Origin: UBA10002 sp964373775
GTDB lineage: Bacteria; Patescibacteriota; Minisyncoccia; Phycocordibacterales; UBA10002
Assembly (NCBI GenBank): GCA_964373775.1
Contig: CAYJWA010000023.1
Coordinates: 1 to 15,100 of the forward strand
Length of the DNA: 15,100 nt
Direction of reading: 5' to 3'
In this document: in pieces, positions 1 to 6,371 of the stretch
Position numbering within the stretch: the stretch's first letter is position 1
Layout: the number at the start of each line of letters is the position of its first letter
Translations under genes and position numbers: made by a program
The notes under the pieces: model-generated
Database searches by the model: none
Seen by the model: the letters and a program-made list of their open reading frames with translations, nothing else
What the model was told of the DNA's origin: nothing

Positions 1-118
1 AAAGAGCGGTAAATCAGCTTATGCTTTCAACCGAATTTCCTTAATCATCCCAAAAATTTCTTTTGCCCTTCATTGATAAATCCTTTTCGTTTTCGCCAAA
101 AAGCCCTTCCAAATCCTA

Positions 119-147
119 GCCTCGTCCCGCCAATGGCGGGACGAGGC
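119..147. repeat. Perfect inverted repeat downstream of tRNA-Ser
   Basis: Two perfect 13-bp arms (GCCTCGTCCCGCC at 119-131 and its complement at 135-147) are separated by AAT. The element lies 29 bp beyond the 3' end of the minus-strand tRNA. No T-run follows it directly on the minus strand, so it is a poor intrinsic terminator by the usual rule. It could still be a 3' processing or termination hairpin for the tRNA transcript, or one of the dispersed palindromes seen elsewhere in the window. The rest of 1-175 shows no gene I can support. Confidence 0.75.
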
Positions 148-175
148 GACCTCTTCAAACTTGCAAAATCCTGAT

Positions 176-264
176 TGGCGGAGAGGGCGGGGATCGAACC
201 CGCAAAACCCCTTGCGAGGTTCACGCTTTCCAGGCGTGTGCCTTACCATTCGGCGCACCTCTCC
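176..264 (-). tRNA. tRNA-Ser (anticodon GGA), CCA encoded
   Basis: Read on the minus strand, the acceptor arms GGAGAGG (264-258) and CCTCTCC (186-180) pair fully. The anticodon arm is CACGC-CTGGAAA-GCGTG, giving anticodon GGA, which reads serine UCC/UCU codons. A long variable arm, expected of tRNA-Ser, contains an AACCTCGCAAGGGGTT hairpin. The T arm is GCGGG-TTCGATC-CCCGC. The discriminator is G73 (position 179), a serine identity base, and it is followed directly by an encoded CCA (178-176). The tRNA body is 86 nt without CCA. It lies 43 bp downstream of the stop codon of the phosphatidyltransferase on the same strand. Confidence 0.97.
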
Positions 265-306
265 ATAAAGCCGTTTTACTTTAAACTTTTAACCTCAAAC
301 TTTCAA

Positions 307-963
307 CTAGATTGACCGGTACACGAGCAGCGAAAGAAACCCGAATACAATAGCGATGTAGAGAATATACTGGCCAGTGAGAAGAATAGCTTCGTTGGGA
401 ATGATCCCATAGAGCAGCACGAAACCGACGCCGACGCACTGCAGAATCATTTTTATCTTCCCGACGGTTTTCGCGGGCATGAGGCGTCCGCGATAGCGGA
501 AGTACGCCGAGCCCGCGAGGATAAGTTCTATCGCAACAATAGCGGCAACGAGCGGCCAGCCAAGATATTTCCAGACCGTGAGCGGCACCACTGAACCGAT
601 GAGAAGTTTGTCGGCTATAGGGTCGGCGACAATGCCCCATTTTGTGATGCGGTGCTCGGTGCGCGCCCGCGCTCCGTCCAGCGCGTCCGAGAGCGCGGAG
701 ATGATGAAGAGAATCGTGCCCGCGAGGTTATACTGAAAGAAAAGCAGCAACAAGATGACGGGAACTGAGAGAAACCGGAATGTCGTCATTTCATTCGGCG
801 AGACGGAACGCGGGATAAGCCGCAACAATGTCACTTTGAAAAAGCGGTCAAACGGCGTGACGCGCGTGAGGTATTCAAACCGCGTGCCGACGAGATTGAG
901 CTTCTTCAGCCGTTTCCACTGAAGCTCCGCCTGTGTTGACTCAGGGGTTGATTGGTCGGGCAT
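307..963 (-). CDS. CDP-alcohol phosphatidyltransferase (PgsA-like)
   Basis: 218-aa integral membrane enzyme of the CDP-alcohol phosphatidyltransferase family, which moves a phosphatidyl group from CDP-diacylglycerol to an alcohol in phospholipid synthesis. The family signature D-x2-DG-x2-AR-x8-G-x3-D-x3-D is complete: D93, D96-G97, A100-R101, G110, D114 and D118. These residues bind metal and the CDP group. Hydrophobic segments lie near 64-90, 120-150, 172-188 and 193-214. A polar N-terminal stretch of about 60 residues precedes the core. Phosphatidylglycerophosphate synthase is the closest general match, but the acceptor alcohol cannot be read from sequence, so I give no symbol. The ATG at 963 is preferred because a -10-like TACAAT sits exactly 6 nt upstream. 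An in-frame GTG at 1005 would place the start inside the inverted repeat at 1005-1044. Confidence 0.9.
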   Translation of the reverse strand: MPDQSTPESTQAELQWKRLKKLNLVGTRFEYLTRVTPFDRFFKVTLLRLIPRSVSPNEMTTFRFLSVPVILLLLFFQYNLAGTILFIISALSDALDGARARTEHRITKWGIVADPIADKLLIGSVVPLTVWKYLGWPLVAAIVAIELILAGSAYFRYRGRLMPAKTVGKIKMILQCVGVGFVLLYGIIPNEAILLTGQYILYIAIVFGFLSLLVYRSI

Positions 964-969
964 AATTCT

Positions 970-975
970 ATTGTA
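970..975 (-). promoter_or_regulatory. -10 element of phosphatidyltransferase, leaderless spacing
   Basis: TACAAT on the minus strand ends exactly 6 nt before the ATG at 963, so transcription would begin at or next to the start codon. No convincing -35 and no Shine-Dalgarno are visible. The same spacing occurs at three other genes in this window, which is why I record it. Confidence 0.45.
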
Positions 976-1004
976 CCGTCTCTGCCGTTTATCCCGAGGA
1001 ACCA

Positions 1005-1044
1005 ATGTAGCAAAGTTACCACGGCAGTGGTAACTTTGCTACAT
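1005..1044. repeat. 18-bp perfect inverted repeat between htpX and the phosphatidyltransferase
   Basis: The arms at 1005-1022 and 1027-1044 are exact complements (18 bp) around the loop GGCA. It begins 6 bp beyond the htpX stop and fills about half of the 87-bp gap to the next start. No T-run follows on either strand, so a standard intrinsic terminator is unlikely. As RNA it would fold into a very stable stem that could cap or process the htpX 3' end. Confidence 0.85.
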
Positions 1045-1050
1045 CCATTT

Positions 1051-1956
1051 TCATCTGTTGAGAAGCGCCTTGACGCGTTCCTCAACTGGCGGGTGGGTGC
1101 TAAAGAGTTTATTCAAAAACCCTACGACTTTCCCGCCGCCGAACGGATTGGCGATAAAGAGGTGCGCGGTGGCGTGATTGGCTTTCATCATGGGGCGGGA
1201 GTACTGTGAAATCTTTTGAAGCGCGGAGGCAAGCGCGTTGGGATAGCGCGTGAGAATTGCGCCAGAGGCGTCCGCCAGAAATTCGCGCTTGCGCGAGATG
1301 GCGAGTTGAATGAGGGTTGCGATAATCGGAGAGAGAATCGTAAGAATAACGCCGACAATCATAAGTATTGCGCCGAGCTGTCCTCCTCCCCTGTCGTTAT
1401 TGCCGCGTCCGCCGAATCCCCAGAGCCGGCTCCGCAAAAAGAAATCGGCGAGCAGCGTGATGAATCCGACAAGCACCACCACAACGGTCGAGATGAGGAT
1501 ATCGCGGTTGCCGATATGCGAAAGTTCATGCGCGAGCACGCCTTCCAGCTCGCTTCGGTTCAGAATCTGCAGAAGCCCAGTGGAAGCGCACACGACTGCG
1601 TGTTCTTTATTCCGTCCCGTCGCGAAAGCGTTCGGAGCGGGGTCGTGGATGACATAGAGCCGAGGCATCGGAAGCCCCGCGGTAATGGAGAGGTTTTCGG
1701 TCGCGGTATAGAGGTCAAAAAACTCCTCGCGACTCGCGGGCTTTGCGCCGGTGAGCGCGAGCACCAACTTGTCGCTCCACCAGTAGCTCGCGATATTCAT
1801 GACGACGCTAAAGATAAAAAACCCATAGAGAATCGCCGGGTTGCCGTAGTACTGACTCAAAAACCAGCCGAGAAAAATGATAATAATGAAAAAGAGCGAC
1901 ATGAGTACCCATGTCTTCCAAACATTTTGGGATTGATGCGTATATAAAGATGTCAT
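1051..1956 (-). CDS. htpX: M48 family membrane zinc metalloprotease HtpX
   Basis: 301 aa, close to the usual HtpX length. HtpX is a membrane-bound endopeptidase that degrades damaged membrane proteins. The zinc motif HELSH is at 143-147, with H143 and H147 as ligands and E144 catalytic. The third ligand is probably E225 in REFLADASG (224-232). Transmembrane segments are predicted near 15-35, 41-58, 154-172 and 195-220, matching the family layout of two N-terminal helices and two flanking the catalytic loop. The C-terminal STHPPVEERVKAL is also typical of the family. The ATG at 1956 is supported by AAAGGAGG (1974-1967) 10 nt upstream, the only strong Shine-Dalgarno in the window, though it lies inside a hairpin. 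lemA sits two genes upstream on the same strand, a common pairing. Confidence 0.97.
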   Translation of the reverse strand: MTSLYTHQSQNVWKTWVLMSLFFIIIIFLGWFLSQYYGNPAILYGFFIFSVVMNIASYWWSDKLVLALTGAKPASREEFFDLYTATENLSITAGLPMPRLYVIHDPAPNAFATGRNKEHAVVCASTGLLQILNRSELEGVLAHELSHIGNRDILISTVVVVLVGFITLLADFFLRSRLWGFGGRGNNDRGGGQLGAILMIVGVILTILSPIIATLIQLAISRKREFLADASGAILTRYPNALASALQKISQYSRPMMKANHATAHLFIANPFGGGKVVGFLNKLFSTHPPVEERVKALLNR

Positions 1957-1961
1957 GGAAG

Positions 1962-2058
1962 TTATTCCTCCTTTACAAAAGGAGGTGCCGAGTCTGCGAG
2001 GCGGAGGATTTCAAATCCCTCGGCCTATCGGCCACTCCCTTTTACAAAGGGAGAATAA
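1962..2058. repeat. Composite palindromic element with terminal inverted hairpins
   Basis: 97-bp element bounded by TTATTC (1962-1967) and GAATAA (2053-2058). Each end is a hairpin: CCTCCTTT-tac-AAAAGGAGG at 1967-1985 and CTCCCTTT-tac-AAAGGGAG at 2035-2053. The centre is the mirror GGATTT-c-AAATCC (2007-2019). Read outward from the centre, each half has the same plan: AATCC(C)TC, a variable partly self-complementary stretch, A, the terminal hairpin, then AATAA. Related single halves occur at 7807-7859 and 14027-14093. It fills the gap between the DUF5678-like gene and htpX. Confidence 0.8.
1967..1985 (-). promoter_or_regulatory. htpX ribosome-binding site buried in a hairpin
   Basis: On the minus strand AAAGGAGG (1974-1967) is a strong Shine-Dalgarno 10 nt before the htpX ATG. 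It is fully complementary to CCTCCTTT (1985-1978) just upstream, with a 3-nt TGT loop. If the mRNA folds this way the site is hidden. The hairpin is one end of the composite repeat element, so the repeat seems to have supplied the ribosome-binding site. Confidence 0.55.
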
Positions 2059-2072
2059 GAAAAGTTAAAACT

Positions 2073-2282
2073 TTACGAAAAGGCGTGGCCAAGATTCGGT
2101 AGCACTTTGAGAACCACCTTACTAGGAGTATGGGCGGCTTTCTTAAGCACGGACGAAAGCGTTTCTCCAACGGCAAGGAGTTTTTTATAATTTGAGGACA
2201 ACGCAACCCACTTACCGACATATTCCGGCTTGAGAATAGAAAGATTAGGACTCGCAATAATTGTTTCTTTACGGTTTTTCAT
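2073..2282 (-). CDS. DUF5678-like small protein
   Basis: 69-aa protein of unknown function. The core, roughly residues 17-58, reads LKPEYVGKWVALSSNYKKLL followed by AVGETLSSVLKKA and ends VVLKVLP. This matches my memory of the DUF5678 pattern (a PEY-GKWVAL start, A-G-TL-E-LKKA, then a V-P end). No transmembrane helix, signal peptide or metal motif is visible. The ATG at 2282 is chosen over an in-frame TTG at 2315 because a -35/-10-like pair covers the intervening DNA. The gene lies between lemA and htpX on the same strand, 42 bp from the lemA stop. That position makes an accessory link to the envelope-protease pair possible but unproven. Confidence 0.7.
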   Translation of the reverse strand: MKNRKETIIASPNLSILKPEYVGKWVALSSNYKKLLAVGETLSSVLKKAAHTPSKVVLKVLPNLGHAFS

Positions 2283-2286
2283 ACAT

Positions 2287-2315
2287 ATGATAACAGAGAA
2301 CACTTTTCCCGACAA
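2287..2315 (-). promoter_or_regulatory. Candidate promoter of the DUF5678-like gene
   Basis: On the minus strand TTGTCG (2315-2310, 4/6 match to TTGACA) is followed by a 17-bp spacer and TATCAT (2292-2287, 5/6 match to TATAAT). Only 4 nt separate the -10 from the ATG at 2282, so the transcript would have almost no leader, or would start inside the first codons. Confidence 0.4.
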
Positions 2316-2324
2316 GAAAAAAAT

Positions 2325-2885
2325 CTAAAACGTTACCTCCACCGGCTGTTTCGCCGCCTGCTCGCCTGCCTCTAACTCAAAGAATTCAAGTTTGGCAAAC
2401 TTGAAGAACGACGCGATGAGGTTGTTCGGGAACTGGTCCACGGCGGTGTTTAGGTCCATCACGGTTGAGTTGTAGAAACGGCGCGCGGCTTGGATTTTGT
2501 TTTCCGTATCGGAAAGTTCTCGCTGAAGTTCCACAAAATTCGCATTTGCTTTAAGGTCAGGATACGCCTCTGCAATCGCGAAGAGCGACTTCAGAGCGCC
2601 GGTAAGTCCGAGTTCTGCCTGCGACTTTTCCGCGAGATTCCCCGCGCCCATTGCCGCGGCGCGCGCCTGCGTTACCTTTTCAAACGCGCTTTGCTCATGC
2701 GCGGCATACCCCTTGACCGTATTCACAAGATTCGGAATAAGGTCGTACCGCCGTTTAAGCTGTACATCAATATCGCTCCACGACTCCTTGGCGCGATTCA
2801 CCAGCGCGATAAAACGGTTGTAAGCGAAGATGACCCACAAGACCAGTAAGGCAACTATAATTCCGACAATAAGTGGTGTGCTCAT
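2325..2885 (-). CDS. lemA: LemA family protein
   Basis: 186-aa LemA protein. A single transmembrane helix lies near residues 5-22, followed by a long, mostly helical cytoplasmic region. Family features include AYNRFIALVNRAKESWSDID just after the membrane helix, then VQLKRRYDLIPNLVNTVKGY, a KVTQARAAAM helix, and the C-terminal AARRFYNSTVMDLNTAVDQF-P segment with KFAKLEFFE. LemA has no established enzymatic role. It is often linked to HtpX-type proteases and envelope stress, and htpX lies two genes downstream here. The ATG at 2885 fits the family start better than an in-frame GTG at 2897 that overlaps the previous stop. It starts 8 nt after the zinc-ribbon gene and has no Shine-Dalgarno, so the two are probably co-transcribed. 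Confidence 0.95.
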   Translation of the reverse strand: MSTPLIVGIIVALLVLWVIFAYNRFIALVNRAKESWSDIDVQLKRRYDLIPNLVNTVKGYAAHEQSAFEKVTQARAAAMGAGNLAEKSQAELGLTGALKSLFAIAEAYPDLKANANFVELQRELSDTENKIQAARRFYNSTVMDLNTAVDQFPNNLIASFFKFAKLEFFELEAGEQAAKQPVEVTF

Positions 2886-2893
2886 ATTAAAAA

Positions 2894-3061
2894 TCACTTA
2901 ACTTTGCTAATATCCAAACCTTTTTTCTTAAGAACATCAAGAATTGGCTTCCCACAAACTTTACACAAAAGACATGACTGAAAATAGCCAGCATTTACAG
3001 AAACCGCTGTCCCTTTATCCTTAACACTCTTTTTGCAGCTGTCGCACTTATACACGAGCAT
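2894..3061 (-). CDS. Small two-CxxC zinc-ribbon protein
   Basis: 55-aa basic protein. The first knuckle is CDSC near residues 6-9. The second lies in SCLLCKVCGKP near residues 29-39, giving CLLC and CKVC options. Spacing of about 20 residues between knuckles fits a zinc ribbon that binds one Zn ion. A lysine-rich tail (DVLKKKGLDISKVK) follows. I do not recognise a named family, so nucleic-acid binding or a structural role are only possibilities. The ATG at 3061 is preferred over a TTG at 3079 because an extended -10 lies exactly 6 nt before it. The gene ends 8 nt before lemA, suggesting a two-gene operon. Confidence 0.7.
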   Translation of the reverse strand: MLVYKCDSCKKSVKDKGTAVSVNAGYFQSCLLCKVCGKPILDVLKKKGLDISKVK

Positions 3062-3067
3062 AACGCA

Positions 3068-3076
3068 AGTATAGCA
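3068..3076 (-). promoter_or_regulatory. Extended -10 of zinc-ribbon/lemA operon, leaderless spacing
   Basis: TGCTATACT on the minus strand is an extended -10 (TGn plus TATACT, 5/6 match). The hexamer ends 6 nt before the ATG at 3061, so the predicted start site is the A of ATG. No good -35 is visible, which extended -10 promoters can tolerate. Confidence 0.55.
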
Positions 3077-3097
3077 CAAAAATCAGAAAATATATCG

Positions 3098-3910
3098 CTA
3101 CTCAAACGACCCGACGGTTACAATCACTGCCGTAGATTTACCGGAGTTTGAGACGAGTACGGTGTCTTGGCCTACTCCGAGAGCTTCCACCACGCCATCT
3201 TTGCTGACCGCAATAATGTCACTGGCGACAACGGGTTCCACTAAACCGCTGGGAACGAGTCGGTTGACCACCTTGCTGGGGCTCAAAAGCGAATATCTGG
3301 TACCTGCTCTACTATCGGAAATATTGATTTCATCACCGTTAGCAAGTTGAGCATAGACGCTAAGAAGGTACTGTGGACCTCCTGCCTTAAGTCGTTGGTC
3401 AATCGGTAGTTGCAACAGCCATTGGGGCATCCCCAGCGATAGCTCGCTCCGAGAAGCAGTTATGGATACAATCGGGGCAATAGGTTGAACCATAACAAAG
3501 GTCGTACCGAAATAACTTTCCTTTTCTGCTACGACTGCTTCAGCTGATATATAGAGTTTGCCTATGAAGTCCTTTGGAATCTTGAAAGGGATAGAGAATG
3601 GTCCGGGTCCCTCTAACTCTTCTTGCTTTAGTTTTGCGGAACCTAGTCCTTCAAACGCCAGACCTACATTGAGCACTACTCCCAATACTCCCTTCACGGA
3701 ATCACCGACCGTCTTAATCTTAATTTGAATGGTCTCCCCAGCACGGACAACGGTGCCCGCGGCTGGCGTGATACTGACAACTACTCGGTTGGTGGTTTTA
3801 TTTGATTTTTGCACTGCCACATACCCACCGCCAAAAAGAATGGCGGCGATGATAAGCCAAACGATTGGCGCGAAACCTTTGTTTTTGTGCCGAACAGAAA
3901 AATTAGGCAT
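3098..3910 (-). CDS. Membrane-anchored protein with C-terminal BIG2-like domain
   Basis: 270 aa. A short basic N-terminus (SVRHKNKGF) leads into one transmembrane helix at about 13-32, leaving the rest probably outside the cell. Residues 43-145 read as a beta-rich Ig-like region with ITPAAGTVVRAGETIQIKIK. The last stretch, about 230-268, resembles a bacterial Ig-like BIG2 repeat: DIIAVSKDGVVEALGVGQDT then VLVSNSGKSTAVIVTV. Such domains usually serve adhesion or structure. The KGFAPIV start also resembles the GF motif of type IV pilin-like leaders, but without a clear glutamate at +5. The ATG at 3910 overlaps the upstream stop by 8 nt, indicating translational coupling. An upstream frame extends to 4057 but would run through the previous gene. 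Confidence 0.75.
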   Translation of the reverse strand: MPNFSVRHKNKGFAPIVWLIIAAILFGGGYVAVQKSNKTTNRVVVSITPAAGTVVRAGETIQIKIKTVGDSVKGVLGVVLNVGLAFEGLGSAKLKQEELEGPGPFSIPFKIPKDFIGKLYISAEAVVAEKESYFGTTFVMVQPIAPIVSITASRSELSLGMPQWLLQLPIDQRLKAGGPQYLLSVYAQLANGDEINISDSRAGTRYSLLSPSKVVNRLVPSGLVEPVVASDIIAVSKDGVVEALGVGQDTVLVSNSGKSTAVIVTVGSFE

Positions 3911-4139
3911 ACCATTTCTTAATGCCATTAAATGCTTTTGAAACTGCTTCGTCTCCAATATATTCAAGAAGCGCTCTATCCGCCTTAACATGCGTTCCTT
4001 CGGGGCTTTCGCCGTCTTTATTCCATTCCCACCCCTCCGCGCTCTCTGCCAATTCATTCAACCGTTTGATGAGTTGCTTCTTGGTCATGCCGTGCTTTGT
4101 GGCGATTTCAGCTATCGTCTTTTTATCCGCTTCGGTCAT
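3903..4139 (-). CDS. Short hypothetical protein, possible HTH
   Basis: 78-aa-class small protein that I cannot assign to a family. The N-terminal half, ADKKTIAEIATKHGMTKKQL with IKRLNELAE following, is helical and resembles a helix-turn-helix, with KHGMTKKQL as turn and second helix. The C-terminal half is acidic and ends KAFNGIKKWYA. There is no signal or membrane segment. The start at 4139 is backed by an extended -10 exactly 6 nt upstream. The gene overlaps the next one (membrane BIG2-like protein) by 8 nt, so both are probably made from one transcript. Confidence 0.7.
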   Translation of the reverse strand: MTEADKKTIAEIATKHGMTKKQLIKRLNELAESAEGWEWNKDGESPEGTHVKADRALLEYIGDEAVSKAFNGIKKWYA

Positions 4140-4145
4140 GCGGAT

Positions 4146-4154
4146 ACTATACCA
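4146..4154 (-). promoter_or_regulatory. Extended -10 of the 4139-3098 operon, leaderless spacing
   Basis: TGGTATAGT on the minus strand is an extended -10 (TGn plus TATAGT, 5/6). It ends 6 nt before the ATG at 4139, with ATCCGC between. Spacing is identical to that at 3061 and 963. Confidence 0.55.
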
Positions 4155-4164
4155 CAAATACGCG

Positions 4165-4207
4165 CAAAAACCACCGCCCCGACTAGCTAGTCGGGGCAGT
4201 GCGTGGT
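4165..4207 (-). terminator. Intrinsic terminator of groEL
   Basis: The core is a loop-free 22-bp palindrome at 4176-4197 (GCCCCGACTAG and its complement). It is flanked by outer arms ACCAC/GTGGT (4170-4174 and 4203-4207). On the minus strand the stem ends in GGTGGTTTTTG, giving a five-T tail. It lies about 50 bp after the groEL stop and just before the promoter of the next operon. Confidence 0.8.
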
Positions 4208-4212
4208 CTTCG

Positions 4213-4245
4213 TTAGAAATTAGGTGAATTAGAAATTAGAAATTG
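4213..4245. repeat. AT-rich ATTAGAAA word repeat
   Basis: The plus strand carries TTAGAAATTAG, then AATTAGAAATTAGAAATTG: three copies of TTAGAAATT in 33 bp between the groEL stop and its terminator. The same words recur at about 11920-11955 upstream of RNase J, so they may be a genome-wide intergenic motif. Confidence 0.6.
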
Positions 4246-4255
4246 CTGCGCCGTG

Positions 4256-5914
4256 TTAGTAATCTCCCATTCCTCCTGGCATTGCTGGCGCAGCTCCCTT
4301 CTCTTCTTTCGGCTCTTCGGCGACCGCAACTTCGGTCGTGAGGAGAATGGCGGCGGCTGACGCGGCGTTCTGTACACCGAGCCGAGTTACCTTGACGGGG
4401 TCAACAATGCCCGCGAGTACCATATCCGGCACCATCTCGTCTTTCAGCGCGTCATAGCCAAAGTTGCCGCGGCCTTTCTTCACTTCTTCCACAATCACGG
4501 AGCCGTCGTCTTTACCGGCGTTCACTGCAATCTGGCGAAGCGGCGCCTCCAGCGCCTTCACCACAATAGTAAATCCAACTTCAAACTCTTTGGTGGTCTC
4601 CACTTTCGCCTTGCTCTTTTCATTCTCAATCCAGTGTTTTGCCTTTTGCGCGGCCTTGATGAGGGCGACACCTCCACCAGCGACGATTCCTTCCGCAATG
4701 GCTGCCTTGGTCGCGTTCACCGCGTCCTCAACCTTCAGTTTCAGATACTTCATTTCGGTTTCGGTCGCGGCGCCCACCCGAATCACGGCAACGCCGCCGG
4801 AGAGTTTCGCAATCCTCTCATCAATCTTTTCAACATCATACTTGGAATCCGTCTGCTCGCGCTGCTTTCGCAGTTGCGTCACGCGCGCGTCAATCTCGCT
4901 CTTCTTTCCCTTGCCGCCCACAATCGTGGTTTCGTCCTTGGTCGCAATCACGCGATGCGCGTTCCCCAATACCTCAAGCCCCACGGTCTCAAACTTCAAC
5001 CCAACTTCCTCGGACACCACCTGCGCGCCAACTGTCGCGGCAATGTCCGCGAGCATCTCTTTCTTGCGGTCCCCGTACCCGGGCGACTTCACTCCAAGCG
5101 CATTGAACGAACCGCGCAATTTGTTCAACACAAAAGTCGTGAGCGCCTCGCCTTCAATATCCTCTGCAATGACCACCACATCTTTCTTCCCCGCATGCGC
5201 GAGTTTCTCCAGAAACGGGAGAATCTCTTTAATGCCGGAAATCTTCTTGTCAGTCACCAAAATCGCGGCGTCCTCCATCACAGCCTCCATTCGCTCCGCA
5301 TTCGTAATCATATACGGCGACACATACCCCTTATCAAACTGCAACCCCTTCACCACCTCTGACTCAATGCCGACTGATTGGGACTCCTCAACCGTCACGA
5401 CCCCATCCTTTCCGACCTTGTTGATGGTCTCGGCAATGGTCGCGCCCAGTTCCGCTGACTCTGCGGCAATGGTCGCCACCTGCTTAATTTCGTCTTTATT
5501 CTGTATCGGCTTTGCCGCGGCTTTCAGCGCCTCCACCACCTTCTCTGAGGCCTTCTCAATGCCGACACGCACCCCCATCGGGTTCACACCCATTGCGGTC
5601 TGCCGCAGTCCCTCGCTGATGATTGACTGCGTCAAAATAACGGAGGTGGTTGTACCGTCCCCCGCAACATCATTGGTTTTTTCCGCAACCTCCTTCGCTA
5701 TCTCCGCGCCCATATTCTCAAACTTGTCTTTGAGAGAAATCTCCTTCGCAATGGTGACGCCGTCATTCGTAATGGTCGGCGCGCCGTATGACTTATCCAA
5801 CACCACATTTCTGCCGCGCGGCCCAATCGTAATCTTCACCGCGTTCGCAACGGCATCCACTCCGCGCTTCAGCGCCCGACGGGCTTCTTCGTTGTATAAA
5901 ATTTGTTTGCTCAT
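4256..5914 (-). CDS. groEL: Chaperonin GroEL (Hsp60)
   Basis: 552 aa, full length for GroEL, which forms the ATP-driven double-ring folding chamber with GroES as lid. Conserved ATP-site elements are present: ITIGPRGRNVVLD (28-40), TNDGVTIAKEI (49-59) and the hallmark GDGTTT (85-90). The apical region has the expected ITNAERMEAVMEDAAILVTD and VVIAEDIEGEALTTFVLNKL. The C-terminal equatorial part has GGGVALI and the DGSVIVEEV stretch. The tail ends PAMPGGMGDY, a short form of the GGM tail. The ATG at 5914 is chosen over a TTG at 5926. No Shine-Dalgarno is visible. groES lies 110 nt upstream on the same strand, the usual order, and a terminator follows. Confidence 0.99.
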   Translation of the reverse strand: MSKQILYNEEARRALKRGVDAVANAVKITIGPRGRNVVLDKSYGAPTITNDGVTIAKEISLKDKFENMGAEIAKEVAEKTNDVAGDGTTTSVILTQSIISEGLRQTAMGVNPMGVRVGIEKASEKVVEALKAAAKPIQNKDEIKQVATIAAESAELGATIAETINKVGKDGVVTVEESQSVGIESEVVKGLQFDKGYVSPYMITNAERMEAVMEDAAILVTDKKISGIKEILPFLEKLAHAGKKDVVVIAEDIEGEALTTFVLNKLRGSFNALGVKSPGYGDRKKEMLADIAATVGAQVVSEEVGLKFETVGLEVLGNAHRVIATKDETTIVGGKGKKSEIDARVTQLRKQREQTDSKYDVEKIDERIAKLSGGVAVIRVGAATETEMKYLKLKVEDAVNATKAAIAEGIVAGGGVALIKAAQKAKHWIENEKSKAKVETTKEFEVGFTIVVKALEAPLRQIAVNAGKDDGSVIVEEVKKGRGNFGYDALKDEMVPDMVLAGIVDPVKVTRLGVQNAASAAAILLTTEVAVAEEPKEEKGAAPAMPGGMGDY

Positions 5915-5930
5915 ATGAATTCGCAAAACT

Positions 5931-6018
5931 CGACACTAATCCACTAATGCACACGAATTACACTGATTGTAAGTCGCGAATATTCGTGTCATTCGCTCTA
6001 ATTCGTGTATTGGTGTCG
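5931..6018. repeat. Nested inverted repeat between groES and groEL
   Basis: ACACGAATTA (5951-5960) pairs exactly with TAATTCGTGT (5999-6008). Outside it, CGACACTAAT (5931-5940) pairs with ATTGGTGTCG (6009-6018) with one mismatch. Inside lies the 10-bp palindrome CGAATATTCG (5977-5986). The sequence is built from a few short words (ACGAAT, ATTCGTGT, CACTAAT). It could fold in the groES-groEL transcript and set the ratio of the two messages, but that is inference. Confidence 0.65.
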
Positions 6019-6024
6019 TGTTAA

Positions 6025-6363
6025 TTACTTGATGACTGCTAAAATACTACTTTCTGAAATCATCTCATACTCCTCCCCGTCAATCGTGAGTTTATCGCCC
6101 CACTGAAAGAGCACTTTGTCGCCGACCTTCACGCTCATGGGGACAAGCACGCCGTCATCATATTTTCCGGGACCGACCGTAACTACTTCTCCCTTCTTCG
6201 CGCCGCGGTCTTCGCCGACGGTCTCGGGAATAATGATGCCCGAAACGGAACGCTCTCCCGCGTTCTTGAGTTCCTTTACAAGCACGCGGTCGCCGAGGGG
6301 ACGGACCTTAAAAGTATCTTCACTAGAGACAGCTTTCCTCTCTTTTATTTTTTGTTTTGCCAT
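6025..6363 (-). CDS. groES: Co-chaperonin GroES (Hsp10) with N-terminal extension
   Basis: 112 aa. The GroES fold begins at about residue 18 with FKVRPLGDRVLVKEL. The mobile loop, which contacts GroEL, holds the hydrophobic tripeptide III in SVSGIIIPET (about 39-48). It is followed by GEVVTVGPGK, then VGDKVLFQWGDKLTIDGEEY and the terminal ILAVIK. All are canonical. The first 17 residues (a lysine-rich MAKQKIKERKAVSSEDT) are extra compared with the usual protein of about 95 residues. The only ATG sits at 6363, so the extension is probably real unless translation begins at a non-standard codon. No Shine-Dalgarno, CIRCE operator or clear promoter is visible. It is the first gene of groES-groEL. 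Confidence 0.97.
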   Translation of the reverse strand: MAKQKIKERKAVSSEDTFKVRPLGDRVLVKELKNAGERSVSGIIIPETVGEDRGAKKGEVVTVGPGKYDDGVLVPMSVKVGDKVLFQWGDKLTIDGEEYEMISESSILAVIK

Positions 6364-6371
6364 ATCTTCAA

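Noticed and set aside
70..258. 62-aa minus-strand frame across tRNA-Ser
   Set aside because: It overlaps the whole tRNA and the adjacent palindrome, which fully explain the sequence.
1216..1947. 243-aa open frame on the plus strand over htpX
   Set aside because: It is antisense to HtpX, with a charged, low-complexity translation and no family match.
1962..2058. tRNA-like fold around GGATTTCAAATCC
   Set aside because: The T-arm-like piece lacks a TTCGA loop, acceptor pairing and an anticodon arm; the terminal inverted hairpins explain the structure better.
4464..5918. 484-aa open frame on the plus strand opposite groEL
   Set aside because: It is antisense to a clear GroEL gene, Ser/Thr/Phe-rich as expected of a complementary-strand shadow, and has no recognisable domain.
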